DNA from: Mycoplasma imitans ATCC 51306
GTDB taxonomy: Bacteria > Bacillota_I > Bacilli_A > Mycoplasmatales > Mycoplasmoidaceae
NCBI RefSeq assembly: GCF_000518305.1
Contig: NZ_KI912416.1
Coordinates: forward strand, 65,260-129,259
Direction of reading: 5' to 3'
Length of the DNA: 64,000 nt
A program made the translations under genes and the position numbers. This document shows, in pieces, positions 11,209 to 24,120 of this stretch (position 1 is its first letter; each line of letters opens with the position of its first letter). The notes beneath the pieces were generated by a model. That model did not search any database. It saw nothing but the letters and a program-made list of their open reading frames with translations, and had not been told where the DNA came from.

Positions 11209-11509
11209 TTTTAAAACCTTTTATTACTAATTAATTATATTTTTAAAAGTTTATAAAAGAATAATTAAGATCAGGATAATAGCTGATATTCTTATCTCTT
11301 AGTTAGCTTATATATCGGTTTAATTTGTTTGGGTTATCGTTTATTTTTTGTAAAATTTTAATATAACATTCTCTTTGAGTTTTAATACTACTGCTATATA
11401 TTTATAATATTGTAAGTCAATATGAGTTGTTAAAAAACTCAATTTCATCGCAAATTTTCGCAATGTCGTTGTTCTTATCAGCAAAACCATCATCAGGAGT
11501 AAACTTTAA
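11209..11509. promoter_or_regulatory. Divergent promoter region between hprK and the exonuclease-like gene
   Basis: 301 bp without a gene. Minus strand: TATAAT at 11234-11239, 26 nt before the hprK TTG. Plus strand: TATAAT at 11403-11408, leaving a 5' leader of about 95 nt ahead of ATG 11510, with a good Shine-Dalgarno AGGAGT at 11495-11500. No -35 elements are convincing. No small ORF or stable hairpin was seen. Confidence 0.5.
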
Positions 11510-13432
11510 ATGGCTAAAAAGCGTTTTTCAAAGGACAACAAAGTTGAGTTAATTGATCTATGAGATTTTCTTATTATTAAATGATTGAGAAATGCTAAGA
11601 ATCACTTATGAACAGGCAAACAACCAGAACCAGGTATATACTTTAAAATCACACCAGATAAGTTGCTAATGATTCATTATGATCAAACAACGACCAATTA
11701 TGGGATGAATTTCACACCAAAACTTGAGCTTATAAGAGTTGCTTACCGCAATAAGGAGCTTGAGGAAAAGTTTTTTCAAAAGGCCAGAATGTCGTTAGAA
11801 GAAATGATAGCTGATACTAGAAGAGCAAACGAAATTCAGGCACTTCGTCAAGAACTTGATAAGCTAAATATTGGACAAAGTTTACTTGAACAAGTGGCGT
11901 TTTCAGATCAAGATATTAATGTTAAACAGATGTCTTTTGAAGACTATATTGTTAATGTTGATTACATAACTCCTTTTGAACATCTAAAAGATAAATATGT
12001 TGTTTTTGACGTAGAAACTAACGGATTACGGAAAGTTAATGATGATCTTTTATCAATATCTATCTACCACCCCTCAAACGGTAAATGTTATAACCGTTTC
12101 TTACCATTAGACTTACAACCATTGGTTTTAACCACATGAATTAACGGTATTAGGGATGAGGATTTGGCTGATCAAACTCATATAACTCAAGAAGAATTAG
12201 ATAAATTGATCGAAACATTTGATCTAAAGAACAAAATCTTATTATCTTTTAGTGGTGGCAGGGGAACATTTGATTACGATTTCATAATCAATTATTGTAA
12301 ACGCTACAACCTAACCGGATTTGAAAATCTTAAATTTGAAAGCATTAAGGCGAGTTTTCCTAACCCTGGATTTTTCTTTTCTGGTCAGATGAGTAAAGAT
12401 AATCTTTGTCGTTTATTTAATATTGATAACGTTAAAGATATCCATACAAGTCTTAATGACTGCGTCTTGCAATGGAAATTATATGAAAAATTAAAGAACG
12501 GGAATTATTTCTTTATAAAAGAAAAACTATTCAAACTTTCAGATAAATACATCTTGCCAATAAGCTATCTAAATAAATATCCAACATTAGCAGAAGCAAT
12601 TAATTTTCCAATCCCTAATATTGCAGCGACTCCTAAACTTGTTTTTGAATATTCTTTATCTAGTGAATTATTAAAATCTGCAAGAAAATTCGGTCAAAAT
12701 ATTGAAGGCATTACGATTGAAAACCGAATCAATGCAATGATCAATGCGCAAAAACAAGATAATTATGAATTTTTGGTTAAAAATAAAAGTCATCTTGAAT
12801 ATGTTGGTTCATTAACAAAAGCGGTTGAAGAGATTCCTGTTTTCGATGCAGGCGATGGAAGTTTAATTTCATTAGATCCTAGGTATAATGAACTTATCAA
12901 AGAAGTTAATGATTCGTCTTTAAAAATTACGCAAAACCTATATCCAATTATTGATTTTATTAAAGAACGAATCTTTAGAACAGGTAAGATTCTTAGTCAA
13001 GAATTATCAATTTCTCAAGATAATAAGGTTCTAGCTTTATGTGATCTGTCTGATGAAAACAGCGTTTTGGAAATTAAAACATTTGAGGTAAGTGAGAATG
13101 GCACCATCCCTGATTCATTAGCGAGACAGTTATATTACCAAGCTAAGGGAAGAAAAACTTATACCTTGTCCGTTGATATTAGTTCAAGAATAAATTTCAA
13201 TAATGAAAAAATAATTGATTCAATAACTGTTAGGATATACCGAATCCTTATGGAAGGATCGAATTTAGATCAATTAAATTCTGAATTGGAGCCTTGAGAA
13301 AATGAAGTTACAAGACTTGTGCAAAAAGAACCACAGCTAAAGTCTGCACTACAGCCTGAGCCAGAACTTAAACAAGATACTAAAAACGAAACTGGGTTAG
13401 ATACTAAATCTGAACTACAACAACAACTATAA
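11510..13432 (+). CDS. DEDDh 3'-5' exonuclease-like protein
   Basis: 640 aa, ATG 11510 with AGGAGT nine bases upstream. After about 150 residues including a Glu/Lys-rich helical stretch, a DnaQ-type exonuclease fold is recognisable: VFDVETNGL (Exo I Asp/Glu), FDYDFI (Exo II Asp) and HTSLNDC (His and Asp of Exo III). So all DEDDh residues appear present, predicting nuclease activity on DNA or RNA. The remaining 300 residues match nothing I know and end in a Gln/Glu-rich low-complexity tail. The TAA at 13430 is followed in frame by 31 open codons ending at 13528 with a basic amphipathic stretch, so the gene may be prematurely stopped here. A 9-bp hairpin (13537-13545/13567-13575) follows. Confidence 0.65.
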
Positions 13433-13656
13433 TCCCTACCAGTAAATAAATTGGTTAACAACCAAGTATCTGATTCAGCTTCTTTGCTAGATAAATTTAA
13501 AAACTTTTTTAAGAAATTATTTAAATAATTACAGTTCTAAAATTGTTTGAGACTAACCAATTATTTCAATTTTAGTAATTTATGACATGCCTGCTTTTTT
13601 GCTAAACATTGTAAAATTTAAGAATATATTAATACAATATTAAAATATATGTAATT

Positions 13657-14541
13657 ATGTTTGCTTGCAGTTTTGATTTTAATGCGTGGAAAACATGAGA
13701 ATATCAAAGAAAATATTCAGCATTTGATTTTCTTTTTAACTTCATTTGTTTAACGTTATTTGGAGTGTTCGCTAGTTTCCCATGAATTTTAAAAAAACCT
13801 GACGGGGCACCCAACATAGGATTAACATCACCGATCTTTTGGATTGGAATTATTACTTCAATTCTATTTGGCGCCATCGTTATTATTAATTATGTTTTTG
13901 CAATCATTAACCTAAATAAAATTAACAATGAGTACCTTAAGGTTAAAAGAATTAATATAAGAGAGAATTCTCGGATACGCGCATTGTTTAGAGCTATTCA
14001 ATATGCTTGACCGATTTTCTTCATCTACATTAGTTTTAATAAGAAATTAAAAGAGGATTATCTTAACTTATTAATTTGGTCTGTGTTAAGAGCTGAACAC
14101 GTGTTTATTATGCAGATCGAAGAAAAATACATGGTTAAGAATAACCCTAAAAAGAAATACCTAGAGATTAAGGCACAGAATATACGAACTTCAGATATTA
14201 TTAATGATATTCGTAAAGAATTCAAGAGAATCGGTGTTGTTGCTGAAATTGATCAAGTAAGGTTTTACCGTTTACCAGGTAAGAGATCTAGAAATCATTT
14301 GGTTGTTTATAATCCCAATCAAGCTAAAGCTAAATCATTTCATAACCAGACAAGATATTTACCTGGTAGGGTTTACCAAAACAACATTAAACCAAAAAAT
14401 AATGTGCCTTATCAGCAAAATAATAATATCCCACCCAATCCAAAAAATATGGGCGGAATTCCACCTTCTAGACAGGCACCTTTTCCCCCTAGTGACTTCT
14501 CTAAACCTAGAAACGTTTACCCTTTTAAAGAAAGAGAATAG
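13657..14541 (+). CDS. Membrane protein with proline-rich cytoplasmic tail, unknown function
   Basis: 294 aa, ATG 13657. Two clear membrane segments (about residues 24-47 and 60-87) and a third weaker one near residue 113 are followed by a basic soluble region and an Asn/Pro/Gln-rich tail (YQQNNNIPPNPKNMGGIPP). I do not recognise the family. It is oriented like the exonuclease-like gene before it, against the rest of the arm, and converges on tatD with only 8 bases between stops and no terminator. Proline-rich tails occur in mycoplasma cytoskeletal and adhesion proteins, but that link is speculative. Confidence 0.7.
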
Positions 14542-14549
14542 AATATAAC

Positions 14550-15347
14550 TTAATTAATCTTGGGTTTAAACAGATTAAAGGCATTGTCAAATGTGAGTTG
14601 TTGAATTTGTTCAACACTCACATTTTTTAGTTCAGCAATTTTGTCAACTGTGTATTTTAGATATAGAGAATTATTTTCTTTTCCTCTAAACGGGTGTGGA
14701 GTTAGATAAGGTGCATCAGTTTCAACAAGTAGCTGTTCGTTTTTTATGAGTGGAATGACTTCTTGCAATGCTTTAGCATTCTTAAATGTAACAACACCAG
14801 GGATTGAATAGTATCTAGTTATATTAGCAGGTAATTGTTCTAGTAATTTATATGTTTCAACATCTTGCGAAAAACAGTGAAAAATAATTGGAACTGAAAT
14901 TTCTTTATTTTTCAAATATTCCACTATTTCTTTATGAGCATTTCTTATATGCAACATTAGTGGTTTATTATATTTATTAGCTAGATCTAAGTGCATATCT
15001 AGAAATTTGTATTGCACATCTTTGTATTTGTCTGTGTAATAAAAATCTAAACCGCATTCACCGATACCAACAATTTTGTTATTAGGAGCAGATAGTAGTT
15101 TTTCAAAAGCAGCTCTAACTTCTTCAAGATTATGATCTTGAACGTCATTAGGATGAACAGCAATACAAGCTGAGCAACAATTATATTCTCTAGTTATCTT
15201 ATCAGCTAGCACACTATCTTCTAATGAAGTTCCTACTACGTTGATATAAATGTTTTCTTGATCAAATGCTTTTAATAATTCATCTGATTTAGGAAATAGT
15301 TGTCAACAGTTAACATGACAGTGAGTATCGTATAGCTTGTATTTCAT
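14550..15347 (-). CDS. tatD: TatD family metal-dependent DNase
   Basis: 265 aa, ATG 15347. The amidohydrolase-fold signature DTHCHVN (metal ligands) opens the protein; GECGLDFYY (Glu ligand), LHIRNAH and FHCFSQD (His ligands) and the C-terminal LVETDAPYLTPHPFRG (Asp ligand) complete the TatD set. These enzymes are 3'-5' exonucleases or deoxyribonucleases and function in DNA repair. Three bases separate its start from the mnmE stop, so it closes the dnaN-to-tatD run. Confidence 0.9.
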
Positions 15348-15350
15348 GAG

Positions 15351-16697
15351 TTATTTACCTAAGCAAAAGTTTTTAAAAATTTCATCAATAAGGTTGTAAT
15401 CTTCATATTCTGATAAAACTTTTAATAAAGAATTATTAGCTTCATTTAAATGTTGAATAACAATATCATGATATTGATTTTGATCATTTAATATTAAATT
15501 AATATTATGTAAAGCTGTTTGTAATAAGTTAATCTGTCATTCTTGTTGGAAAATGCTATCTTGTTTATTTTCGTCGTTAAAAATAGCTAAGCTTGTTTTT
15601 TCCAAATATTGAACTAATTCAGCAATATCATTATTTTTAGCGCTGATTTTAATCTTAATATTACCTGTATTTAATGTTGGATCAACTTCATCAACTTTAT
15701 TACCAACTAAAACAAATTGTTTTTGCTTATCAATTAGATATTTATAAATATTGGTTTTGTCGTAGTTTTCATAATTATTTAGATCAATAAGATAGATAAC
15801 TAAATCTGATTTATCAATCATTTTGAAGCTTTTGTTAATACCAATTTGCTCAATTTGATCACTACTCTTTCTTATCCCTGCTGTATCGATAAGATTAATT
15901 ATTAATTCATCGTTTAGAATTATTTGACCTTCAACCGTGTCTCTTGTTGTTCCAGGGATATTAGTTACAATTGCTTTTTGTTCATTTAAAAAAGCATTTA
16001 ACAACGAAGATTTACCAGCATTAGGTTCACCAACAATAGCTACTTTAATACCATCAGAAATTTGCTTCAATCTAAATGATTTATTAATAATTCTTTGCAG
16101 TTTTTGCCGTATATTTTTCAAATTTTTAAATTCGGTAACTAACTCGTTTTTTTCATCTTCGTATTCAGGATAATCGATCGCAATTTCTACCAAACCGATT
16201 AATCTAAAAATTTCTTGTTGAATACTTTTAATATCTTTAGAATACAAACCGCCTAAAGCATTAATACTTGCTGAATGGCTTAGATTATTCCTAGAGAATA
16301 TCAAATCATGAATTGCTGTTGCTTGGTTAAGGTCGATCTTTTTATTAATATAGCTACGTTTAGAAAACTCTCCTCTTTGTGCTAAATGTGCGCCGTGTTT
16401 ATTTAAGAGACCCATAATTTTATTAACTACAAATAGACCACCATGACAATTAATTTCAATTGAATTTTCACCAGTAAAGCTTTTAGGAGCAACAAACTTC
16501 ATTAATAAAACATCGTCAATAACTTGATCGTTATCAATGATCTTTGCATGCTGAATTTTGTAACCTTCTTTAGTTATTTCTTTATTACAAATCTTGTTGA
16601 TTACATCAAATGAATTAGGTCCAGATAATCTGATTACATGAATTGCACTATTATAAGGAGCTGTTGCTAAAGCATATATTGTTTCGTATTTTTTCAT
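15351..16697 (-). CDS. mnmE: tRNA modification GTPase MnmE
   Basis: 448 aa, ATG 16697. MnmE with MnmG installs the carboxymethylaminomethyl (or aminomethyl) group on U34 of certain tRNAs. The N-terminal formyl-THF-binding domain has RLSGPNSFD; the inserted G domain has GEPNAGKSSLL (P-loop), GTTRDTVEG (G2), DTAGIR (G3) and NKVDEVD (G4). The C-terminus ends FCLGK, the expected C(x)GK motif with the catalytic Cys. Length is typical. Six bases separate it from holB. Confidence 0.95.
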
Positions 16698-16703
16698 GAT
16701 TAA

Positions 16704-17486
16704 TTAATCAATGATACTTATTAAAATTGCGTTCTTAGAAACATTTAGATTTAAATTATCTAAAATTGGAATTAATTTACTTTTTTTCGCAAAATCACCG
16801 GTAAAAATAAGATAATTTAATATCAAACTAATTTCATAATAATCTAATTTTTCAAACAAATCTCTTATGTTCATTATATGATCAAATTTTTTGTTTGACA
16901 CTTCTAGCAAATGAATTAGTTCTAACAATTTATAGATATCTTTTGTTTTTTCATATCTCAAAATATCATCATAACTATAAAACATAGTTTTTATGATATC
17001 TAATTCCTTAGGTTTATATTTATTTTTGAATTCTACTTTGTTTTCATAAACACCTGTAGAATATCTAACACACCTACTAACAATCGTGCTCAAAACTCCA
17101 TAGGGTTTTCTAGTAGTCAAAATCCCGATCGTATTATCTTTAGGTTCTTCTAAAAATTTTAATAAGGAATTTAAAGATTCCTTGTTAGCTTTTTCAATTT
17201 GATGGATGATATAAATTTTAAGCCCTCTGCTTTCAAGAGCCGTATTATTAAACTTATTTTGAATATCAATAATATCTTGTTTTCTTATAACATTATTATG
17301 AGGATAAACATCAATTAAATCATAATAATCATTATTGATAATTTTCAAACATCAAACGCACTTTTTGCAAGGTTTTTTATCTTCTAGACAAACAATATTA
17401 ATTAAATATTCTTCCAAATATTTCTTCAAATAACAACTCTTGTTTTCATACAAAAGAATAGGAATATATTTATTAGTTAAGTCCAT
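16704..17486 (-). CDS. holB: DNA polymerase III delta' subunit (clamp-loader)
   Basis: 260 aa, ATG 17486, overlapping the tmk end by 14 bp. The protein has a Cys cluster (CLEDKKPCKKCVWC, about residues 33-46) typical of clamp-loader zinc modules, then KIYIIHQIEKANKESLNSLLKFLEEP (its core is the IHxxxK and LLKxLEEPP-like signature) and ILTTRKPYGVLSTIVSRC, the SRC motif. No Walker A is seen, as usual for delta'. The neighbouring tmk-holB order is common in Firmicutes and mollicutes. Together with dnaN this is a replication component. Confidence 0.85.
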
Positions 17487-18105
17487 GGTTTTTAACAAAA
17501 GAAGTAATAATTTTTACTACTTCATTATAAACAGTATCAAGATCTAATGAAGCGTTGATAATCTTAACTTTATTGTTATCTTTTAATGTTTCTAAATAAG
17601 CATTTCTAACATTATGAACGCGTTCTTTTGTATAAGCATCTAAATGATTCATGGTGCTACGTTCAGAAATTCTTTTAGCTGCTACTTCTGGATCAATGTC
17701 GAATAATATTGTTAAATCAGGTTCTAAATGATCAGTAACCAAATCATTGATCTTTTTAACCTTTTCATAACCTGCGTTTTTAACAATCCCTTGATAAATC
17801 CAAGAAGACACAACAAAACGATCGCAAATGACAATCTTGTTATCATTTAGAGCGGGTAAAATCTTCTTTTTTAAATGTTCGTTTCTAGAAGCAGAAAATA
17901 ATAATGCTTCTGTTAATGGATCAGAGTTAGATAACTTCATGATCAGTTCTCGAATAGGTTCAGAAGCTTGACAGCCGCCGGGCTCACGTGAATAAATAAT
18001 TGGTTGAGAATTAATCGTTAAATATTCATTCGCCATTCTTTTGATAAATGAACTTTTACCCGATCCATCAACTCCTTCTATAACAATAAATACCCCTTTT
18101 TTCAT
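17473..18105 (-). CDS. tmk: Thymidylate kinase
   Basis: 210 aa, ATG 18105. Phosphorylates dTMP to dTDP with ATP. P-loop EGVDGSGKSSF at residues 9-19, the DR(Y/F) segment CDRFVVSSWIYQG for thymidine binding, SREPGG (DRX/P-loop partner) and a lid region with SERSTMNHLD. Length is normal. It sits seven bases after serS and overlaps holB, so it is co-translated with the clamp-loader subunit. Confidence 0.95.
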   Translation of the reverse strand: MKKGVFIVIEGVDGSGKSSFIKRMANEYLTINSQPIIYSREPGGCQASEPIRELIMKLSNSDPLTEALLFSASRNEHLKKKILPALNDNKIVICDRFVVSSWIYQGIVKNAGYEKVKKINDLVTDHLEPDLTILFDIDPEVAAKRISERSTMNHLDAYTKERVHNVRNAYLETLKDNNKVKIINASLDLDTVYNEVVKIITSFVKNHGLN

Positions 18106-18112
18106 CTTTTTA

Positions 18113-19375
18113 CTATCTTATAAACTCTTTATCAAAATATTTAAGTAATGCTTTTGGAATCTTAATTGATCCATCTTTTTGCTGGTAGTTTTCAACGATC
18201 GCAACAAATAAACGATCATGAGCTAATGCACTAGCATTAAGTGTGTGAACATAAAGATTCTTTTTAGAAATCACATCCTTAAATTTAATATTTGCTCTTC
18301 TTGCTTGAAAATCCCCACAATTTGAAATCGAAGAAATTTCACGGTATTTATTTTCAGACGGAATTCATACTTCTAGATCATAAGTTTTAGTTGCACTAAA
18401 ACCCATATCACCAGTACATAAGATGATTCTACGGTATGGTAATTCTAATAGTTCAAGAATCTTTTCAGCGTCTCTTGCCATTTCTTCATGTTCTTGTTTA
18501 GAAGCGCTTGGGTGAACAATCTTAACTAGTTCAGTCTTATAGAATTGATGTTGACGAATTAAACCTTTAGTATCTTTTCCAGCACTACCAGCCTCAGATC
18601 TAAAACAAGCAGTTGATGCAGTGTAATATTTAGGTAAATCTGATTCTTTTAAGATCTCATTGCGGTGTAAGTTAACTAATTGAACTTCGGCTGTTGACGC
18701 TAAATAATAATTAGTTGCTTCTAGTTTGAAAACATCTTCAACAAATTTGGGAAACTGTCCAGAACCATAATAAGAATCGTTATTAACAATTACTGGTGGT
18801 AAATATTCTTCATACTTATCAGCATTTACATCTAGACAAAATTGCTGAATTGCACGCATTAATCTTGCGCCATCTTTTTTGTAAATTGAAAATCTTGACC
18901 CAGTAATCTTAGTGGCTGTATCAAGAGTGATCATATCAAGCTTAGTAGCTAATTCATAATGTGCTAAAGGTTTAAAATCAAAAACAGTAGGTTTTCTTGA
19001 TTTAAACATCTCAACATTTTCGCTTTCATCTTTACCAATCGGAACATCTTCAGTCGGTAAGTTAGGAATACGTTGATAAATATAATCAAATTCTTCTTTA
19101 ATTTCATTATATTTAGCTTCGTTCTTCTCTAATTCAGAACGAATTAATCCACCCTCTTGGATTAGCTTTTTTCTTTCAGCTTCTGATTGAGCACCAGCTG
19201 CTTTTTTTGCATTAATATTCTTTTGTTCGTTTAGTTTTTCAATCGTTTTAAGTGAAGTATTTAATTGTTTTTCTAAACGCAAAAATTCGTCGTATCAATC
19301 AAGATTAAATGATCGACTTTTAAGCTGTTCTCTAATCTCCTTTGAATTAGTTTTTAAGAGATTTTTGTCTAGCAT
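18113..19375 (-). CDS. serS: Seryl-tRNA synthetase
   Basis: 420 aa, ATG 19375. A class II synthetase: an N-terminal antiparallel coiled coil (about residues 35-105, rich in Lys/Glu/Leu) that grips the tRNA-Ser variable arm, then motif 2 ([24 protein letters not shown]) and motif 3 region near the C-terminus (NALAHDRL-type with alternative residues [16 protein letters not shown]). TGA Trp codons lie at 19295 and 18365. It follows gyrA by about 40 bases and is part of the long minus-strand run. Confidence 0.94.
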
Positions 19376-19416
19376 AGTTGTTATTTACCTATTATTATTT
19401 CGCTTATTCAAATATT

Positions 19417-21978
19417 TTATTCTTCGTGGTTTGAATCATTAGATGATTGTTTATTAGTTTGATTATCATCTAATTCTGTTTGTTTATCTAATTCACCTGA
19501 AGTAGCTTGTTGAGTATCATCTTGTTCAACATCAAAAATTGCTACTGATTGTAAGTATTCCTTATCATTTAATGAAATTAGTTTCACACCTGAAGTATTA
19601 CGTCCTTGTTCAGATACTTCAGCTAACGGCACGCGAACAATCTTACCAGTTGATGAAATCATTAGTAATTCTTCATTACCATTAACTAATTGAGTATTGA
19701 TGATATTTCCAGTTTTTGGAGTAACCTTGATCGTAATCACCCCTTTAGAACCACGATTGGTCATACGGTATTCTTCACGATCTGTCATCTTACCAACACC
19801 TTTTTCACAAACTGCAAGTAATAATTTACCTTCGTTAGAAGATGATAATCCGATCACTTCATCTTTGGCATTCTTGAACTTAACACCAATCACACCTTGC
19901 GCAGCACGACCCATTGAACGAACTGCATCTTCTTTAAATCTAACTAGTAAACCAGATGAAACACCAATATAAATTTCTTCATCACCAGTAGTCTTAATCA
20001 CCTTAAATAAACTGTCGTTTTCAGTTAACTTAATCGCAATTTTACCGTTACTTTGAATTCTAGAGAATTCAGATGCTTCAACACGTTTAACTAAACCTTT
20101 TTTCGTCGAGAAGAAGAAGTAACCGCTGTCATAATCATTAGTTGATAATAACGACATTAGTTTTTCATCTTTTTCAATGCTAATTAGATTAATTGCTGGA
20201 ATCCCTTTAGAGATTCTTGAGCCTAATGGTACTTGGTGTGCACGGATTCGATACACCTTACCATAGTTGGTAAAGAATAATAAATCTGAGTGAGTTGAAC
20301 AAACGATTAATGATTCTACATCATCATCTTCGTATGTGTTCATACCTTTAACCCCAACACCACCACGGTGTTGAACCTTATAAGCGCTAATTGGTATTCG
20401 CTTTAAGTAACCCTTAGATGATCTAGTAATTACTACAGTTTCAACTGGGATTAATTGTTCGTTGTCGATTGATGAGTTAAGACCATAACAAATCTTAGTT
20501 CTTCTTTCATCACCAAACTTGCGATCAATTTCATCAAGTTGATCTGAGATAATTTCAATTCTTCTTTCTTTGCTCTTAAGAATCTCTTCTAGATCTTTAA
20601 TCAATTCTCGAAGTTTTTCTAATTCTTTTTGTAAGTTTTCGCGTTCAAGACCACTTAAACTTCTTAAACGCATATCAAGAATTGCTTTAGCTTGAAGTTC
20701 GCTAAGCTCATATTTAGACATCAAAGTATTCTTAGCCTCTTCATTATCTTTAGCATTCTTAATGATTTCAATAACATCATCAATGTTATTAGTTGCAATT
20801 ACTAAACCTTCAACGATGTGAGCTGATGCTTGAGCTTTTTTTAGTTCAAAACTTGTTTTTCTCAACAAGATATCAAACTGGTGATCAATATAGATTTGTA
20901 ATGCTTCTTTAATGTTAAGCACTTTTGGTTGATTGTTAACCAAAGCAAGCATTGCAACTGAGAAATTAGTTTGTAATTGAGTTGATTTGTAAAGTTGGTT
21001 TAATAAAACTTCAGGAATAACATCGCGTTTAGTTTCAATTACAATTCTAATTCCTTCACGGTTTGATTCGTCTCTTAAATCTGCAATTCCTTGAATCTGT
21101 TCAGTTTTAACTAACTCAGCAATCTTATTAATCAGATTTGCTTTATTAACCATATAAGGAATCTCAGTAATAACAATGTTGTTCTTGTTATTAGGTAATT
21201 CTTCGATTTCAGATTTAGCACGAACTGAAACTGAACCTCTACCGGTATTGAAGTATTCATCAATTCCAGCTTCTCCTAAGATTTCTGCAGCAGTTGGAAA
21301 ATCAGGTCCCTTAATAAATTGTTTTAAATCTTCAATGCTAGCATCTTCATTAACTAGTAAATGTTTAATCCCACCAATTAATTCACTCAAGTTGTGCGGG
21401 GGAATATTGGTTGCCATACCTACAGCAATACCACTTGAACCGTTTGCTAATAAGTTAGGAAACAATGAAGGTAGAACAACTGGCTCTTTTTCTGAAGCAT
21501 CATAGTTATCAGCAAAATCAACTGTATCCTTGTCGATATTACGTAGCATTTCAGCAGAGATCTTAGATAATCTTGCTTCTGTATAACGCATCGCCGCTGC
21601 ACTATCACCATCAATCGAACCAAAATTACCATGCCCATCGATTAACATATATCTTAATGAGAATGGTTGTGCCATCCGCACCATAGTTTCATAGATTGCA
21701 CTATCACCATGAGGGTGATATTTACCCATAACGTGACCAACGATCTGAGCTGACTTTCGGTATGGTTTATCATGAGTTAAACCTGAAGTGTAAGCACCGT
21801 ATAAAACACGACGATGTACTGGTTTTAATCCGTCTCGTGAGTCTGGTAAAGCTCTTGAAACAATAACAGACATGGCATATTCCATGAATGAAGTTTCAAG
21901 TTCTTTAGTAATCGATGCTTCTTTAACTACTGTTTTACTTAACAGTTCTTTTATATTATTTTTATCGTTAGGATTCAT
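19417..21978 (-). CDS. gyrA: DNA gyrase subunit A
   Basis: 853 aa, ATG 21978, 19 bases after gyrB. The breakage-reunion domain contains the catalytic Tyr132 in AMRYTEARL, and the quinolone-resistance region [15 protein letters not shown] with Ser93 and Glu97 at the positions of E. coli Ser83 and Asp87. The C-terminal beta-pinwheel carries a GyrA-box-like [10 protein letters not shown], which distinguishes it from ParC. The acidic, Gln/Asn-rich C-terminal tail is typical. Acts with GyrB to introduce negative supercoils. Confidence 0.97.
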   Translation of the reverse strand: MNPNDKNNIKELLSKTVVKEASITKELETSFMEYAMSVIVSRALPDSRDGLKPVHRRVLYGAYTSGLTHDKPYRKSAQIVGHVMGKYHPHGDSAIYETMVRMAQPFSLRYMLIDGHGNFGSIDGDSAAAMRYTEARLSKISAEMLRNIDKDTVDFADNYDASEKEPVVLPSLFPNLLANGSSGIAVGMATNIPPHNLSELIGGIKHLLVNEDASIEDLKQFIKGPDFPTAAEILGEAGIDEYFNTGRGSVSVRAKSEIEELPNNKNNIVITEIPYMVNKANLINKIAELVKTEQIQGIADLRDESNREGIRIVIETKRDVIPEVLLNQLYKSTQLQTNFSVAMLALVNNQPKVLNIKEALQIYIDHQFDILLRKTSFELKKAQASAHIVEGLVIATNNIDDVIEIIKNAKDNEEAKNTLMSKYELSELQAKAILDMRLRSLSGLERENLQKELEKLRELIKDLEEILKSKERRIEIISDQLDEIDRKFGDERRTKICYGLNSSIDNEQLIPVETVVITRSSKGYLKRIPISAYKVQHRGGVGVKGMNTYEDDDVESLIVCSTHSDLLFFTNYGKVYRIRAHQVPLGSRISKGIPAINLISIEKDEKLMSLLSTNDYDSGYFFFSTKKGLVKRVEASEFSRIQSNGKIAIKLTENDSLFKVIKTTGDEEIYIGVSSGLLVRFKEDAVRSMGRAAQGVIGVKFKNAKDEVIGLSSSNEGKLLLAVCEKGVGKMTDREEYRMTNRGSKGVITIKVTPKTGNIINTQLVNGNEELLMISSTGKIVRVPLAEVSEQGRNTSGVKLISLNDKEYLQSVAIFDVEQDDTQQATSGELDKQTELDDNQTNKQSSNDSNHEE

Positions 21979-21997
21979 TGTTTAACCTGATATTGTA

Positions 21998-23944
21998 TTA
22001 GAAATCAATATTCTTAACTAATTTAGCGTTCTTCTCAATAAAGTCGCGGCGTGGTGAAACTTCATCACCCATTAATAGTGAGAATGTTTTATCAGCATTA
22101 GCAGCATCATTAATTGATACTTTTAATAAAGTTCTTTTTTCTGGATCCATGGTTGTTTCTCAAAGTTGAACATCATCCATTTCCCCTAGACCTTTATAAC
22201 GTTGTAATTCATAACGCACATTAGGATTTTCATTTTTTCATTGTTCTAATTGTGCATCTGAATAAATATATTTGTTTTGTTTGTTATAGCTTACACGATA
22301 CAATGGAGGTTGAGCGATGTACACATGTCCTTTCTCAATCAATGGGAACATGTGTCTGAAGAAAAATGTTAATAACAAGATGCGAATGTGAGCACCATCA
22401 ACGTCAGCATCGGTCATGATGATGATCTTGTTGTAACGAATTTTTTCAAGTGAAAATTCTGGGTTTACACCAGCACCAATAGCAGTTATTAATGTTCTAA
22501 TTTCTTCGTTTTTAAAAATCTTTTCATGGTTAGCTTTTTCAACATTTAAAACCTTACCACGAAGCGGTAAAATCGCTTGGTAAAAACGATCACGACCAGA
22601 TTTAGCTGAACCACCCGCAGAGTCCCCTTCGACGATGTACAATTCAGATATTTCCATATCCTTTGTTGTACAGTCGGCTAACTTACCTGGTAATGAAGCT
22701 GATTCAAATGGAGATTTTCTAGCAGATTCTAAAGCTGCTTCAGAACGTTTTCTTGAAAACATTGCCGAAACTGCTTTTGCAGTAATCTTAGCAGCTTCTT
22801 CAGGATTTTCTAAGAAGAATCTTTCTAACAGTTCAGATACTACACTATTTGTAAATTCTCTTACTTCAGTATTACCTAAACGATCTTTGGTTTGACCTTG
22901 GTATTGAGGTTCTGAGTGCTTAATTGAGATAATCGCGGTTAAACCTTCGCTAAGATCTTCTTTACTGATCTTACCATCAGTTTCTTTAATAAATTTCTTT
23001 TCTAAAGCGTAGCGATTAATGATTTTGTAAAGTGCATTCTTAAACCCTTCTTCATGAGTACCACCTTGGTTGGTGTGAATGTTATTACAGAATGAATAAG
23101 TTGAGTTGTAATAACCGTTAGTGTATTGAAACGCAACTTCTAGTAACATAGTTACTTCCAAATTTCTCTTAGGTAAAGTAACCTTAGTTTTCTTTTCACC
23201 ATAAATGATTTGAGGAATAATTGGTTCTTTCGAATCATTTAAGAACTCAACGTATTGTTTAATTCCACCTTCGTACAATCATTCTTGTTTAGTCTTCTTA
23301 TCAGTTCTTTCATCAATAAAGATAAACTTTATACCCTTATTTAAGAAAGCTAATTGTTCTAAACGATCAGCAATTACAGTTTCGTCGTATTCAAATTGTT
23401 CCATAATGCTAAAGTCAGGAATAAATTGAATTCTTGTACCTTGCTTCTTATTATCAGAACCGATCACTTTTAATGATTCTAATGGAACACCACCATCTTT
23501 AAACTCAATGTAATGGATCTTGTTTTCACGGTTTACTCAAACCTTGAACATTGTACTTAAAGCATTTACAACTGAAGCACCTACCCCATGTAAACCACCA
23601 GACATAGAATAAGAATCGCTATCAAACTTACCACCAGCGTGTAAGATTGTTAAAACGGTTTCAACTGTAGATTTTTTTGTCTTTTCGTGAATATCAATCG
23701 GAATACCACGACCGTCATCTTCTACTTCAACTAAGTAGTTGTCTTTTAATGTAAGTTTAACAGTTGATCCATAACCTGCCATCATTTCGTCGACAGAGTT
23801 ATCAACGATTTCTCAGATCATGTGGTGAAGACCTTTTTGGTCCGTAGAACCAATGTACATACCAGGTCTTTTTCGAACTGCTTCTAATCCTTCAAGGATC
23901 GTAATATTTTCCGAGCTATATTGGTCTTTTTTTGTGTCGCTCAC
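21998..23944 (-). CDS. gyrB: DNA gyrase subunit B
   Basis: 648 aa. Start chosen at GTG 23944, preceded by AGGAG eight to ten bases upstream, a strong Shine-Dalgarno in this genome. GHKL ATPase motifs: VDNSVDE (catalytic Glu region), DDGRGIPID and [20 protein letters not shown] motifs: [18 protein letters not shown] and [11 protein letters not shown]. Length is typical of type IIA GyrB. TGA Trp codons interrupt it several times. Its own promoter lies in the 195-bp gap upstream. Confidence 0.97.
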
Positions 23945-24120
23945 TACTTGCTATCTCCTAGCTGAAACTTCAAATTATAGCCATAAAATAAAGATATTAC
24001 TTTTAACGATACTATCCTCTTAAAAGTAATCTATCCATATTCTGTAATTTTATGCTAATTTTTATTACGTCAAAACTGTGTTTTTTAAGCCCATAAATGA
24101 GCCATACGTAACGTACGTAT

